Position numbers and translations under genes: made by a program | The notes under the pieces: generated by a model | Database searches by the model: none | Seen by the model: the letters and a program-made list of their open reading frames with translations, nothing else | What the model was told of the DNA's origin: nothing | Source of the DNA: Gnetum montanum | Lineage: Eukaryota; Streptophyta; Gnetopsida; Gnetales; Gnetaceae | Direction of reading: 5' to 3' | DNA: 64,000 bases | Assembly: GCA_015680685.1 (NCBI GenBank) | Contig: MNCI01035189.1 | Span: forward strand, 185,788-249,787 | In this document: positions 10,621 through 23,151 of the stretch, one piece after another | Position numbering within the stretch: the stretch's first letter is position 1 | How the letters are laid out: every line of letters starts with the position of its first letter

Positions 10621-13600
10621 CACTGTTTGTGGGTGGTCGTACCCAACTGACTTCCTAGTGATTTAGGTAAATAATGGTAAGGGGGACTTCCTAATCATAA
10701 TGGGAAGAGCATGGCTAAGCACCATTGACACACACCTAGGAATTCGTGATCTTTCCCTAGAAATATCAAAGGAAAATACATTCAGAAAGATCAAGAAGAA
10801 GAAAGTTCTATGCATCGCATACAATGACACAGGGTGTAATTGCATGCAGAGGTCACGGTTTATGCAAAGTTTAGCCTTGCCTGCATGCAATTAATGTGCA
10901 CAAGTGATTAATATACAAAGATGCCTATATGCAGTAGCCACATGATAGGAATACACCTAGTGGCTGATAGCTAATCAAGAAAGCAATTCACTCAAATGCA
11001 TGGAACCAACTGAGGGTTTTACTTGTGCTTACATTGATAGCATAGATGCATTAGAGTAAGTCCACCACCAACTTCCAAGTCTTAACCTTGAAAATATCAA
11101 CTGGGGGAAGTTGCAAATCCCTAAGTAATTTAAGCAAGAGCCCCTCGAGCTAAAACCATTACCCATCAATATGGAATACACGTTCCTTAAAAATAGAAAA
11201 TTGGTAATTATCAACACTAAGCTTGCTCCTCAACAGAAAGAAGAACTATTGAAGGTAATAAATAAATGGTCAAAAGCCTTTGCTTGGTCATATCCCAAAT
11301 TAACTAGAATAGATCCTAGGATATGCTAACATAGAATTTACATTGACTCCTCCATGAAGCCTCGAAGACAACTGCAGAGGCGATTGAACCCTAAGCTGAA
11401 GCAAGTAGTTAAGGAAGAAATCGAACAACTTCTCAAGGTTGGGTTCATATACCCCATTGCTCATAGTGAATGGGTTAGCCCCTTAATTATTGTGCCTAAA
11501 AAGAGAGACAAATGGAGGGTGTGCATAGATTTTAGACTATTAAATATGGCAACATTCAAAGATCACTTTTCATTGCCATTTATCGACCAAGTCTTAGACA
11601 CCATCGCAAGGCATCGCTATTACAGTTTTCTAGATGGATATAGCAGATATAACCAAATACAAATAGCCCTAGAAGACCAAGCCAAGACTATGTTCACCAG
11701 TCCTTGGGGAACATTTGCATACAAACAGATGCTGTTTGGCTTGCGTAATGCCCCTACAACATTTCAGTGACTAGTTCGAAGCATATTCCAATAGCAGATA
11801 GGGAATGGCGTGAAGGTCTTTATGCACAACTTCTCCACTGATGGAGAAAACTTTGATCAAGCCTTGGACCGGTTAGAGCAAGTGTTAAAAAGTTGTGTAG
11901 AAACCAATTTGAGGCTCAACTGGTAGACAAGCCATTTGAAGGTCCAAGAAAGCATAGTACTAGGACACAAAATCTCACACACAAGGATAGATGTAGACCC
12001 CAAGAAAATCAAAATTATCCAAGTAATTACCCATAAACCGGAAACTATCAAAGATATTTGGTGATTCCTTGGACGTACTGGCTACTATAAGAGATTTATT
12101 GAGAACTTTTCAAAGGTTTCCAAACCATTGGTAGAATTAATGAAAAAGGACATACCTTTTGAGTGGACTAGGGAATGCGAATTAGCTTTCCAAACTTTGA
12201 AACAGAAGCTAGTAGAAACACCCATTCTACAAGCTCCTGACTAGTCTAAACCATTCCATATCATGACTGACGCGTCCAACTGTCCTTTAGGAGCCATACT
12301 TACACAGTTAGATGACTAGAAGCATCCTTATTACATCCACTATGCAAGTAGAAGTATCATCGGTGCACAACTTAACTACACTACCATAGAGAAAGAATTA
12401 ATGGCTATAGTGTTTGCACTAGAGAAGTTTAGACACTATGTATTGGGATATAAATTATATATACATACAGATCATGGTGCAATTCGGTTCCTCATGAATA
12501 AGCCAATGGTAAGCCCTTGTATCATACGATGGCTTGTAATATTACAAGAGTTCGATCTTACGATGATCGATCATAAACGCACCGAAAATGGAGTTGTTGA
12601 TCATTTATCTTGGTTGAAATTGGACAACAAAGAGGATGAGTATCCAATTTATGATTATTTCCATGATGAATTCCTCTTTGTAGGTGTAGTGAATAATCAA
12701 TCACCCATGGAGACAAACTGGTACAGTAGCATTCTTACCTATCTCCTCACCCAACAAATACCACAAGAGTTAAACCTTACTAAGAAACAACAGTTTCTTC
12801 ACCGAGCCAAGTACTTTATGGAGATCAATGGAAAACTTTAAAAAGTGTGTCCTGATGATTTGGTTCAATGGTGTGTTCCTAATATAGATCAACTACAAGT
12901 TCTCCAAGATGCTCATGAGGGTCCTTGTGGGGGTGATTACGTTGGGAGACAAATGATCATCAAGATCCTACTTGCAGGATATTATTGGCCTACATTATTT
13001 CGGGACGCCCATCATTTCATCCAATCTTCTGAGTGTTGTCAACGTGATGGGGGATTGGTTGCTAGAATGGAGGGTCCGCAACAATGGATTCAAACATTAG
13101 AACCCTTCAACATTTGGGGAATTGATTTTATGGGGCTAGTTACCAATGTCCAATGGGAAAGCGTATATTATTGTTGTTGTTGATTACCTAACAAAATGGT
13201 TAGAAACAGCTATTGTTAAGGATTGTACATCATCTACAGCTACACGATTTGTTCAACAAAAAATCATAAACAGGTTTAGTGTGTTATGTGCACTTATTTT
13301 AGATCATGGTACGCACTTCACAGGTGTAACTTTTCAAAAATTAATGCAATGCTTAGGGGTTGAACACAAACTGACAACACCATACCACCCCCAAGCGAAT
13401 GGTCAAGCAAAAGTCACCAATAGGACGATTACGAAAATATTGACAAAAATTATTAGCAAGTTTAGGCAAGACTAGAGCACTAAACTAAACGATGTTCTTT
13501 GGGCATACCGCTCCACATGGAAACTCCCTACAGGATACTCTTCCTATGAGTTAGTGTACGGTAAATTACCAACGCTTCCCATTCAAACTGAGCTCTGTAC

Positions 13601-13937
13601 ACTATCCATGGAATGTGACCTCAACCTTGACCTTGACCTAGCACAAAAAAAATGGTTAGTAACCCTTAATTTTCTAGATGAAAATCGACTTGCTGCCTTG
13701 TCATCTAACGAATTGCACAAGGCATTCAATAAGCAACATCATGGCCTAAGGATTAGGAAAGTTAAATATGAGCTAGGAGATAAGGTTCTCTACTAGAATC
13801 CCACACATGTGCCACAACGTACTAAATTTCAAACACTATGGGAAGGACCTTATATTATTTACACAACTTTTCCTTTAGGGGCCATGACAATATACAAACC
13901 TAAGAGCCCAGACAAGAAACTGTTGGTCAACGTGTAA
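10621..13937 (+). pseudogene. pol: protease end and pol of A1 (Athila-like)
   Basis: Protease remnants (CGWSYPTDF, RAWLSTID) lie at 10624-10740. RT follows from about 11250, with AFAWSYPKL, VGFIYPIAHSEWVSP, WRVCIDFR and FLDGYSRYNQIQIA, open at 11354-11770. RNase H (EKELMAIVFALEKFRHYVLG) is near 12400. The integrase zinc site and core are at 12845-13475, and the end LLVNV is at 13937. Key residues are lost: the expected RT motif FMDD reads FMHN near 11825, and the integrase Glu in NGQAEV reads Lys (near 13400). Stops, many of them TAG, break the frame repeatedly. The EGIVLGHKIS-like and WLVILQEFDL motifs point to the Athila branch. Confidence 0.85.
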
Positions 13938-14411
13938 CAAACCAAACTTTTTCATGAGCTTAGGACAACCAGTACACATGCTACCTCTGTTAGTGGACAA
14001 CCTTGCTCACTATTTTGGATCTCCTCCTTCCAACTTAGTCATGGGGGAGATGGCTACCTATGCTAACCATTCTAGGCCCTTAGTTATCTTTGAATTTTTG
14101 TTGTACACATTTTTGTTTTACACATTTTTGTTTCACACATTTTTGTTTTACACATTTTTCCAACTTTTCTTATTTTTTTACACCATTATTCATATTTTTA
14201 CTATTTTTTTGATTACTTCATTTACTTTTATTCGTCATCCAATAAGTGCTCATGATGGTGGATTGAATTATATCATATTGATTGCTAATGTTTGATTTTT
14301 ACCTTTGAATTATGATGCTGATATTAAGGTATGGTTATTTTGGTAAAACAAGTAATGAGTCCACGCCGTCAACTCATCCATATAGCTCTATGGTCTCATT
14401 TGGCTTGGAAC
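13938..14411 (+). other. A1 3' region, first half
   Basis: Non-coding, AT-rich sequence follows A1 pol. It aligns with the stretch after A2 pol (57261-57800), including the shared text around CTCCTCCTTCCAACT and the later ATGAGTCCACnnCnTCAACTCATCCA-like block. It ends at the AATAT duplication (14412-14416) made by T3. Confidence 0.65.
14098..14168. repeat. short tandem repeat, unit about 15 bases
   Basis: Four or five copies of TACACATTTTTGTTT occur in a row within the A1 3' region. They are mildly degenerate. The aligned part of A2 (about 57425-57545) is also T-rich with TTTTACAC-like words but less regular. Confidence 0.75.
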
Positions 14412-14416
14412 AATAT

Positions 14417-15932
14417 TGTACTGTCCAAAATTGTCGATCTCCGGCTGGAATGAAACAGAAACCAGGAGATCCCCGGACAAGCACTGAAGACCCTACCTTC
14501 GCTTGAGGGCAAGCTGGAATTAACAAGAGCATAGTACCTTGAGTGGTCCACACGTAGATCAGGTAATGATTTCCCTGAATGTACACTAATATACTGTACG
14601 CTGGGTTATACGTAAACAGCGTAACTAATGTAAAACAGAGCGTAAACGTATAGGAACGTAAACAATAAGCATGGAATAATGAATGAAAAAACTATAACAA
14701 ATCTTAGCAAAACAAATGTGATATATTATTGTGGAACTGAAGGTTACAATGCACCGGTCTAACGCAGTTGTGAATCTGTCACAAGACGGACGAAAGGCTT
14801 CGGTGGATGCAGGTGGATGATTGTGTGCTGGTTCAAACTGCGGGCACAGCATGAAGGCTATATGCACAGCGTACGGGGTTAAGGTCCAGTGTACAGGTTC
14901 TTTGTTCGTGTCTCTAGTTCTTTTTTTGTCTCTGTTTTGCTGAAAATTGCCCACCCCTGGTCTAGTGAAAAATTGGGGTTTTTATACAAGGTTAGACGTG
15001 AGACTTGGGTTTGAGAGGGGATGATTGGCTACGGAGTGCTGGACTCTTAGGCCGGGTGACATGTGGTGGGTTGACTGAGTGCGAAAGAATGAAATTTTAC
15101 AAGTGTACAGCGTGCTGCACGCCAGCGTATACATGCTGGACGTATGACCTTGGCGTACAGACTTGATCAAAGAAAAAGAAGTCGTTCGGCCTTCAGATTT
15201 GAATTTGGATGCCATGAGGATGCTACCTGTAGATGTTCAGCTTGGTTGACCTTGATTTGACACGATTCTGGAGAGCTTTGATTGGTATACGTTGTGCTAC
15301 ACGTTGGACATACACCTTGTACATGCTGGGTGTATACGCCGGGCGTACACGTTGTATCTGCTGGGCGTATACGCTGGGCGTACACGCTGCATATGTTGGG
15401 CATATACGCTGGATGTGCAGGATGTATATGCTCAGCGTATGAACCCCAGAATGCATGATGTCAACACCTAATGATTGCTCTATTCATGTGAGTTGATGCT
15501 TTGCACAAAATCTTGTTCTGAAGTGTTGTTTCCATGAAGTCTTCGGGGGTTGCTTGCCGGGCGTATATGTCAGTCATACGTGCTGAACGTAGATGTAAGG
15601 CGTGTACGCTGGGCGTATATGCTGGACGTATACACTGTGAATGTATGCTGGGGCGTATACGTTGGACGTATACGCTGTGAATGTATGTCGGGGCATATAC
15701 GCCGAGAATGCATACTTAGTGAGGATTAAGTATCTTGAACTCTGAAGTTGCCATGTTTGATAGCAGATGTCGTCGTGGTCATTTTCAGGTTCCAAGGAAC
15801 TGCTCTTTGTTGAGTTCAACTCTACTTGAAGCTGTCTGTGGGGCCCTCAAGCTTTAATCATGCTGGGGAGCATCATGACTTAGCTCGATTCTTGTTGGAG
15901 AAGTACTAAGCTCAAAATTTTGTGGTGTTTCA
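14417..15932 (-). repeat. 3' LTR of T3
   Basis: This LTR is 1,516 bases, with ends TG at 14417 and CA at 15932 on the + strand. Read in element sense it starts TGAAACACC next to the PPT. The TATA box TATAAAAA is at 14979-14986 (- strand). The U3 part, about 15100-15710, holds many GCGTATACGC-type palindromes. The partner LTR is 49215-50798 (1,584 bases). The length difference lies mainly in the palindrome-rich part. Confidence 0.92.
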
Positions 15933-16003
15933 TTGGCCCCTCTTTGTTGACGCTTGGAGGAATCGACCCAAGAAGCGTCGACAAAGAAGTGCAAAACACC
16001 ACA
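15921..16003 (-). promoter_or_regulatory. polypurine tract within a long inverted repeat (T3)
   Basis: The layout matches T1 on the other strand. TGTGGTGTTT (LTR end) pairs with AAACACCACA near 15994-16003. TCTTTGTTGACGCTT pairs with AAGCGTCGACAAAGA, with one G-T mismatch. The tract AAAGAGGGGCCAA (- strand) abuts the LTR at 15933. Confidence 0.8.
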
Positions 16004-16899
16004 TTCAACTTAATAGAGACATGGTCCTTTGCCACCTGGCTAGATGTCATTGTACCATGTTCAACAGTACATAGGATTGTGATTAACGAAATTTGTATTT
16101 GATAGGGAAATGGGAATTTTAGGGATTGGTAACCAATCAAGGGCTTGGGATTTAGCGGATTTGGGATCAAAACATGATGTGTACGTCCTTTGGCGGTACA
16201 AGACTCTTGCTTAGTGCTTAAGAGAACTTGTTGGCATAACCAAAGCCACGTGATGATGTGTTGCATTCTTTAGAGGAACAGGGCCCTTGTTCAGTGTTTA
16301 GGAGGAACCTATTGGCGGAGATTCAAAGCTATGCAATGGGATGTTACTTGATTGTTTTAGACATGAGCTTTTGCTTTCAAGGCAATTGCCATCTCGTCAA
16401 GGGTTTACTTGATTTTTTTTTGAATGAACATGCTCAAATGCCATGTTGTGGGTTGCAACCGCTTAAGAGTGGCGCAGTATGTAATAGTATGTTCAATGTT
16501 TTGGGTTGTACTGGGTGTGTCTGGGATGTAGCCAAGTAGGAGATGTTGAGGGATAGGTGGGATATGTAATGGGAGATGTACTAGTGAATGGCTTGATCAG
16601 TCTTGTCACGTGTGTTGTGAATAATGTCTTATCTTGCTATTTGTGACGAAGTGCATTCTTGTATGAACACCTCTGAATGTCATCCTGCAAACAAAACTCC
16701 AAGAAGACAAGAAACCCATGAGTGAGTAAGCAAGCTCAGACTTAAACAACTACTGATGAAACGAAGGCATCGGATGAGATTTCAAGAACTGTATATGAAT
16801 AGCAGCAATGTTGTTAGGATCGACTGATGGCGAGTGATTCAGCGGCTTTGATGAAGTTTGAATGTAACCATAGATTGAGGAACCTGAGATGAAATTGCC
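16004..16899 (-). other. 3' non-coding region of T3
   Basis: This region corresponds to 8611-9583 of T1 and 21781-22724 of T2. No supported gene. A duplicated segment of about 80 bases is visible around 16185-16330: two copies of a CCTTTGG/TCTTTAG start, a CTTGnTnAGTGnTTA middle and a GAACnTnTTGGC end. Confidence 0.5.
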
Positions 16900-17275
16900 A
16901 ATTTATAGTCATGGCTAACTATCATGGGTTAGTTTTATGTCATGACCCGTTCGACATTTTCCGTTTAGCATCATGGCAGACGGTACATTGCCAATTTCTA
17001 GTCTTGGCAGACCGTGAAGAGGCAAACCAGTTTATAGTCTTAGCGGACTCTGGCGAATGTGACTATGGCAGTTTACTGTCGTACCGGACGGGTGCTAGTT
17101 TATTGTCATTGTGGACGAGCTGTGGTATCAGTTTACCGTCATGATGCCAGGACGAGCTGTGGTATCAGTTTACCGTCATGATGCCAGGACGAGCTGTGGT
17201 ATTAGTTTATCATCATGATGCCAGGACGAGCTGTGGTATCAGTTTACCGTCATGATGCTAGGATGAGCACATACC
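16900..17275. repeat. post-pol inter-ORF array (T3)
   Basis: Units of about 36 bases are nearly identical from 17110 to 17250, with the + strand core GTGGTATCAGTTTACCGTCATGATGCC. More degenerate units with AGTTTATAGTCTTAGCGGAC fill 16900-17110. The near-identity of neighbouring units points to recent local copying compared with the 10 percent LTR divergence. Confidence 0.82.
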
Positions 17276-17286
17276 TGAGTCCATGC

Positions 17287-20200
17287 TTAAATGTGGAACA
17301 GTTTCAAGAACAAGTGATTGGTCGGATTTGCAAGGTCATTCCCTTCCATGTCAGCTAATTTGAATGTTGCGTTGTCGTACACTTTGGTGACCAAGTAGGG
17401 CCCTTCCCAGTTGGCTGAGAATTTGTCCGGGTGTTCCCGAATGGCTTTGAGTACTAGGTCACCTTCCTTGATAGGGCACTTATGAACATCGTGCCAATGG
17501 CGTTGTCGTTGTCATTTTTGGTACCATTCAATCTGATTGGGGGCACGTATGCGCTCCTCCTCCACCACGTCCAAGTCAATAATGCATAGGTCATTGTTTT
17601 GCCCTTCGTCGAGGAGTCCAGAGAGTGTGATCCTTAAAGACAGTACCTGTAATTCCAAGGGTAAAATAGCCTCTGAACCATAAACAAGACTATATGGCAT
17701 TTTACCTGTGGAAGTTCGATGCGTAGTACGGTAAGCCCACAACACGTATACCTACTGCTCATGCCATATTTTCTTACTTTGGATAAGCATCCTTTTAAGT
17801 ATTGTAATGATGGTTTTATTCATGGCCTCAGCTTGCCCATTGCTCTGAGGGTAGTAAGGGGATGAAAATGAATGTTTGATTCCTAGGCTTTCATAGAAAG
17901 TTCTGGTTTTGGCACTACTAAATTGTGGCCCGTTATCAGTGATGATGGTCATGGGGATGCCAAAACGAGTCACAATGTTTTCAAGGATGAAGTTGCATAT
18001 GTGTTTGGATGTGGTTTTCCTAAGGGGAACAACTTCTACCCACTTTGTGAAATATTTGGTCGCTGTTATGATGAAGCTATGCCCTGCGGAAGATGAGGGT
18101 GTTATTGGTCCGATAAGGTCCAACCCCCATTTTTGAAAGGACCAGGTGATTTGCGCTGTATGCAACTCATTCGGTGGAACATGTATCAGATTACTATGTT
18201 TTTGATAGATACTACACGTTTTAGCCTTGGAGAGACATTCATACTCCATGTGTGGCCAATAATAACCTAAACATCTTATTTTTGTTGCCATTGCTTTAGG
18301 TGCTATGTGTCCTCCGCATAGTCCATCATGTACTTGCTCGATGATGGTTTGGGCATCAACGCTACTAACGCATGCTAGCAATATGCCTTCGTAGGATCGA
18401 CGACACAATGTGTCCCCTATCAGTGCATATTGTCGAGAACGTTTTCTTACGGTGTCCTTTTGTGCATTCGTTAGATGTTCCGGTGTCTCACCGTGTAGAA
18501 GGTACTCTTTTATATCGTCATACCATTCTATCACGTGTGTTATACTAGTGGATGCAATTGGTAATTCATCGAGAGTATGAATTATGGGTTTAGCACAACT
18601 GATTATTGAGCTTGGAAACATATGGAACATCTTAGGTGACATGTTTAGAGCTAGCGTGCCAAGTGCGTCTGCAATGGTGTTATCATTTCTGGAGACATGT
18701 TGCACATCCATGTTTTCGAATTGCTTCATTAAGTGTTTAGCTAAGTCACAGTATGGTTGTAAATGTTGCGCTTTGCATGTATAAATGTTCGTGACTTGAT
18801 TTAAAACCAGTTGTTAGTCTCCCCTGACTACCAATCGTGTGATTTTGGAAGCTAATGTTGCCTCAAGGCCCCTAAGGAGACCCTTGTATTCTGCTGTGTT
18901 GTTGGTACAATGGAAGTGAAAGCGGTAAGAAAAGGGTCAGATGTCCCCAGAGGGATAGGTGATGACGGTGGTAGCACTTCCCCCTCGAGAGGTGGATGCT
19001 TCATCAAAGTTCAAAATAGCTTCGTACTCATCGGGAACTATGTTTATCGCGCTCACGTTTTCATCTGGAAACTCTGGCTCTATTGTTGCTTGATCATGTG
19101 TTGGTGAGGTAGCCAGTTGGTTTGCTATGGCTTGACTAATAACTGCGAAATGTAATGTAGGTTGAATTCAGCTATTATGGCTTTCCATCGCGCTATTCTG
19201 CTTGACTCGTAAATGTTACTGGTGATGGCTCTGAGCACATTATCTTTACAGATTATGTTGGCTTGGTTATGGAAGAGGTAATGTCATCATTTCTTTAGGG
19301 AAAAGACAAGGGCTAAACATGACCTCTTTACTTCGTTGTACCTCTTTTTGTGGGCCACTAATGCATGGCTCAAATAATAAATAGGGACTTCAGTCCCGTC
19401 GTCTCGTTTCTGGCAAAGCATAGAAGCGATGGACGAATCTAACATGGCAAGATAGATGTAGAAGGGTTTATTGTTCTGTGGAGGGTACACTATTGGTAAC
19501 TGAGCCAGTGTTGTCTTAATATGGTTGAAAGCTTCCTTGCATTATGGAGTCCATTCAAAATGGACATTCTTTCGTAGCAAATGACTCATGGGCTTTAACT
19601 TGTCCGTCAATTTTTCTATGAAGTGCCTGATGAACTGTAATCTACCTTGTAGACCCCGAAGTTTAGTAATATTGCTTGGTGGTTTTAAATTGATAACAAC
19701 TTTAACTTTATCTGGGTCCACTCATATTCCTGTTTTCGACACTATGAAGCCTAGCATCTTGCTCGTTTTTACTCCGAAAACACATTTCTTTGGATTGAGC
19801 CTAAGTTCATATTTTAAGCAACGTTTTAGGATCAAATCTAAATCTTGGATGTGTTGTTCTGGTGTTTTCGATTTAATTGTGATGTCATCTACATAATCAT
19901 TGAGTGAATGTAGCATGTAATCGCTAAAAATAAATATCATTGCCCTTTGATATGTGGCCCCAGCGTTCTTGAGACCGAAGGGCATCATTGTGTAACAAAA
20001 AGTACCCCATGGTGTCATAAAGGTAGTTCGGAGCTGATGCTTCAAGTTAATGCGTATCTGGTTATATCCTAAGAAGCCATCCATAAAAGATAATAGGGCG
20101 TGCCCAGCGGTTGAGTCAACAAGTTGATCGATGCTGGGTAGGGGGAAATCATCTTTTATGGTTGCAACGTTGAGATCCCGGAAGTCAATGCATAGGCGAA

Positions 20201-20564
20201 TGCTTCTGTTCTTTTTCAGGAAAATGACCATGTTGGATACCCAATCAGCATAGTTTATAGCCCGAATGAAACCTGCCTGATAGAGTTTGGTGATCTCATT
20301 GTGAACTGCTAACACTACCTCAGGCTTAACCTTTCGTGTTTTTTGTTTTACTGGCCTTAACTTTGGATCGAGTATAATATTGTCCTAGACGATTCGAGGA
20401 TCTAGCCCAGGCATATTAGTGTAAGACCAAGCGAATGCTTTTATGTTGTCTCGAATCACATTTTCTATGTCTTTGGCCAGTTAAGGTTGCAATAGTGTGC
20501 TCAATTTTAATATCTTGGTTTCACCATCAGGCATAGCGATGGGGGTTTCAGTCAACGGGTCTTC
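17287..20564 (-). pseudogene. pol: pol of T3, main part (RT, RNase H, integrase)
   Basis: This continues the fragment at 38353-38555 after removal of T2. RT (20315-19722) keeps WVSNMVIF, GYNQIRI, GLKNAGATYQRAM and YVDDIT. RNase H near 19490 begins YIYLAMLDSSIASML and keeps the part that T2 lacks. Integrase is open for 325 codons (18729-17752) with the zinc site, GLDLIGPI, ITDNGPQFSS and NGQAEA, so the three catalytic acids are present. It ends FLKLFHI, stop at 17287-17289. Stops near 20480, 20388 and 17750 and others in RNase H disable it. Insertion of T2 splits it at the GGTGA duplication. Confidence 0.88.
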
Positions 20565-20569
20565 GGTGA

Positions 20570-21708
20570 TGTACTGCCTGAAATCGTCGGCCTTCGACTG
20601 GAAGGAAACAGAGACCGTGGGATCGTAGGACGAGTGCAGAAAACCTTGCCTTCATCTAAGGGTGAGCTGGAATGCATGAAGGCAGAGTACCTTGGGTGGT
20701 CCGCACGCGGATCAGATAAGGATTTCCCCGAACGTACACCGAAATGTTATACGCTGGGTTATGTGTAAATGACATAACGGGTGTGAATGAGAGCGTAAAT
20801 GGCATAACAAATGCGAACAGGACGTAAGCGTAAACGGGTGTAAACAGAACGCATGCATAAAAATAATGTAAACTGTAAATAATTTTATGAATGTAACAAT
20901 TGTATTACAGGATGAGAATATAGTGCACCGGTCTAACGCAGTTGTGGTGAAACACAAGGCAAACGAAAAGCCCCGGTGAATGCAGGGACGGCTGGGCTGG
21001 TTTACGCTGTAGGCATGGTGTAGAGACTGCATGGCGTATAGGGTTTCCCAGCGTAAGAGGATTTTTGCTCTGGTGCACAGTGTAAATGTTCTCTGGTATG
21101 TTCTGGGAATTTTTTGCCCACCGACCTAGTGAAGTGGAAAATCGGGATTTTTATACCGGTTGTTACGCTAGACTCGGGTTAGGAGACACGTGGCGCATTG
21201 ACCGGGTGCGTACACTTTACAAAAATATAATCAGGCCAGCGTATACAGTGGGTGTATACGCTGAGTGTGCAGGGCGTGTGGACTTGGGTGGGGATGCTGC
21301 GGACGTTGGGCGTATACGGGCGTATACGCTGACGGTTGCCAACTTGTTTCAATTCTTGCTCTTCGGTGTTATCTTCATTTTGTTACTGAGACTTCATCGT
21401 TGGGTGTATGCATCTGTAGTACCTGCCGAGCGTACAGGTGAGGCGTGTACATTGGGCGTGTAAGTCAGATGTCTACGCTGGGTGTGTATGCTGGGCGTAT
21501 ACGCTACGGATTTGAGCGTATACACTGGTGTTGTGCACTTGGGCGTATACGCTGAGCGTATACGCTAGAACTGCATACTTAGTCAAAATTAAGCATTTGA
21601 TCTCCAAAGTCACCATGTTTGACGCCGCATGTAGCTGTGGTCGTCTGGAGTCCCGGGGACCTGCTTGGTGTCAGACAAGTACTAAGCTCCAAATTTTGTG
21701 GTGGTTCA
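20570..21708 (-). repeat. 3' LTR of T2
   Basis: This LTR is 1,139 bases, against 1,207 for its partner at 37146-38352. TATAAAAAT (- strand) is at 21147-21155. Palindromes lie at about 21225-21575. It lacks a ~43-base stretch of palindromic units that the other LTR has next to its ACAATATATTACATC segment, and shows other unit gains and losses. Confidence 0.92.
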
Positions 21709-21780
21709 TTGGCCCCTCTTTGTTGACGCTTGGAGGAATCGACCCAAGAAGCGTCGACAAAGAAGTGCAAAACACCACAA
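21694..21780 (-). promoter_or_regulatory. polypurine tract within a long inverted repeat (T2)
   Basis: The inner stem pairs TCTTTGTTGACGCTT with AAGCGTCGACAAAGA, one mismatch. The outer stem is weakened because the LTR end reads TGTGGTGGTTCA instead of TGTGGTGTTTCA, while AACACCACAA is kept at 21771-21780. The purine tract is at 21709-21721 on the - strand. Confidence 0.78.
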
Positions 21781-22724
21781 GCAACTTGATGTAGACCTTA
21801 TCTTTTGCCACTTGACTAGACGTCATTGCACCGTGTTCAGTAGTACATGGGATCGAGAAAGTGGAATTTTATATCTGGGGGGTCATGGAGATTGTGAGGA
21901 TTGATAACGGATCCAGGGGATTATGCTGGGGAAAGGGGATGCTCTAGTGTGCGGAATGTTGATCCTTGTCAATGGCCATTGTTTAGCAGACTCAGATTTC
22001 AGACATGCGATGTGCGTCCTTTGGCAGAACAAGGCCCTTGGTTAGTGTTCAGGGGAACTTGTTGGCAAGACCAAAGCCACGGGAGGATGTGTTACATTCT
22101 TTGGAGGAATAGGGGGAACCTATTGATGGATAGCCAAAGCCATGCAACTAGATGCTTCTTGACCGTTTTGGGCATAAGTACTTGGTTTTGAGATGACTGC
22201 CTTCCCGCCTGGGGCTTATGGGAAGTGCCCGGGGTCTCTTTTTTTTTGGAAAGTTTTGCGTAGATCTTGTACTCATGCTCAGGTGCCAGGCTGTGTGTTG
22301 CAACTGCTGTAACATGTTGCAATGTGCAACAACGTGCTCAAGGATTTTTGAGTGTATTCGGTGTATTGGAGATCGGGAAATGGATGGTGAGTATACCAGG
22401 AATGGGAATGTACTAGTGAACGGTTTGATGTAGTCTTGCCATGTGCGCTGCGAACATTGTACCATCTTGCTGCTTGCGATGAGGTGCATTCTTGTGCGAA
22501 AGCCTCTGGGTGTCATCCTGCAAACATAACTCCAAGGGGACAAGAAAACCATGAGTGGATAAGCGAGCTCAGACTTACATGGCTGCAGACGAAAAAAAGA
22601 CACTGGAGGAGGTTCTGAGCACTGTGTATGAATGGTGCAGATATTGAGGAGTTTGTCGGACAGTGAGTGATGCAGTAATTCTGATGAGTGGGTGTGGCTG
22701 TGAAGCGAGAGTTGGAGATGAACG
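21781..22724 (-). other. 3' non-coding region of T2
   Basis: The equivalents in T1 and T3 are 8611-9583 and 16004-16899. No gene is supported. The largest ORF (22148-22603, - strand) has no counterpart in the other copies. The ~80-base internal duplication is present around 22015-22130. Confidence 0.5.
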
Positions 22725-23135
22725 TGTTAGTTTATAGTCTTAACGGACTATCATGGGTTAGTTTTATATCGTAACCCATCAGACATTGCCCATTTAGCAT
22801 CGTGGCGGACGTTATGTTACCATTTTATAGTCTTAGTGGACCATGCAGAGGCAAGCTAGTTTATAGTCTTAGCGGACTTTGATGGTTGTAACAATGGCAG
22901 TTTATTGTCATGCCGGACGAGTGCTAGTTTATCGTCATTGCAGACACTGTGGGGTATCAGTTTATTGTCATGATGCTAGGACAGGCGTGGAATCAGTTTT
23001 AAGTCGTAACCCAGGACTGTTCTGTGGTATCAGTTTATCGTCATGATTCTAGGACGAGCTGTGGTATCAGTTTATAGTCGTGATCCTAGGACTTGCTATG
23101 GTATCAGTTTATAGTCATGATTCCAGGACTTGCAT
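22725..23135. repeat. post-pol inter-ORF array (T2)
   Basis: About ten degenerate units of 27-38 bases have the + strand core AGTTTATnGTCATGATnC with GGTATC before it. The first, outer units have the shorter AGTTTATAGTCTTAGCGGAC form. Position and subtype match T1 and T3. Confidence 0.8.
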
Positions 23136-23151
23136 GTACCTGAGCTTATGT

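Larger units (their letters stand above)
10616..14411 (+). mobile_element. A1: Athila-like retrotransposon, interrupted by T1 and T3
   Basis: A1 is the oldest layer here. It resumes at 10616 inside the protease region, where T1 inserted, and runs through pol and a 3' region to the T3 insertion at 14411/14416. It continues at 50804-51195. Its gag and 5' LTR should lie left of T1, outside the window. Homology to A2 and A3 runs along its length. No 3' LTR is visible for A1: after about 51195 the match with A2 stops at a probable SINE. Confidence 0.8.

Noticed and set aside
15167-15456. Overlapping - strand ORFs of 77-78 codons rich in VYAQRIRPA
   Set aside because: They are translations of the CGTATACGC palindromes in U3. 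The same pattern appears in three frames and in intron 1, with no start context or conservation.
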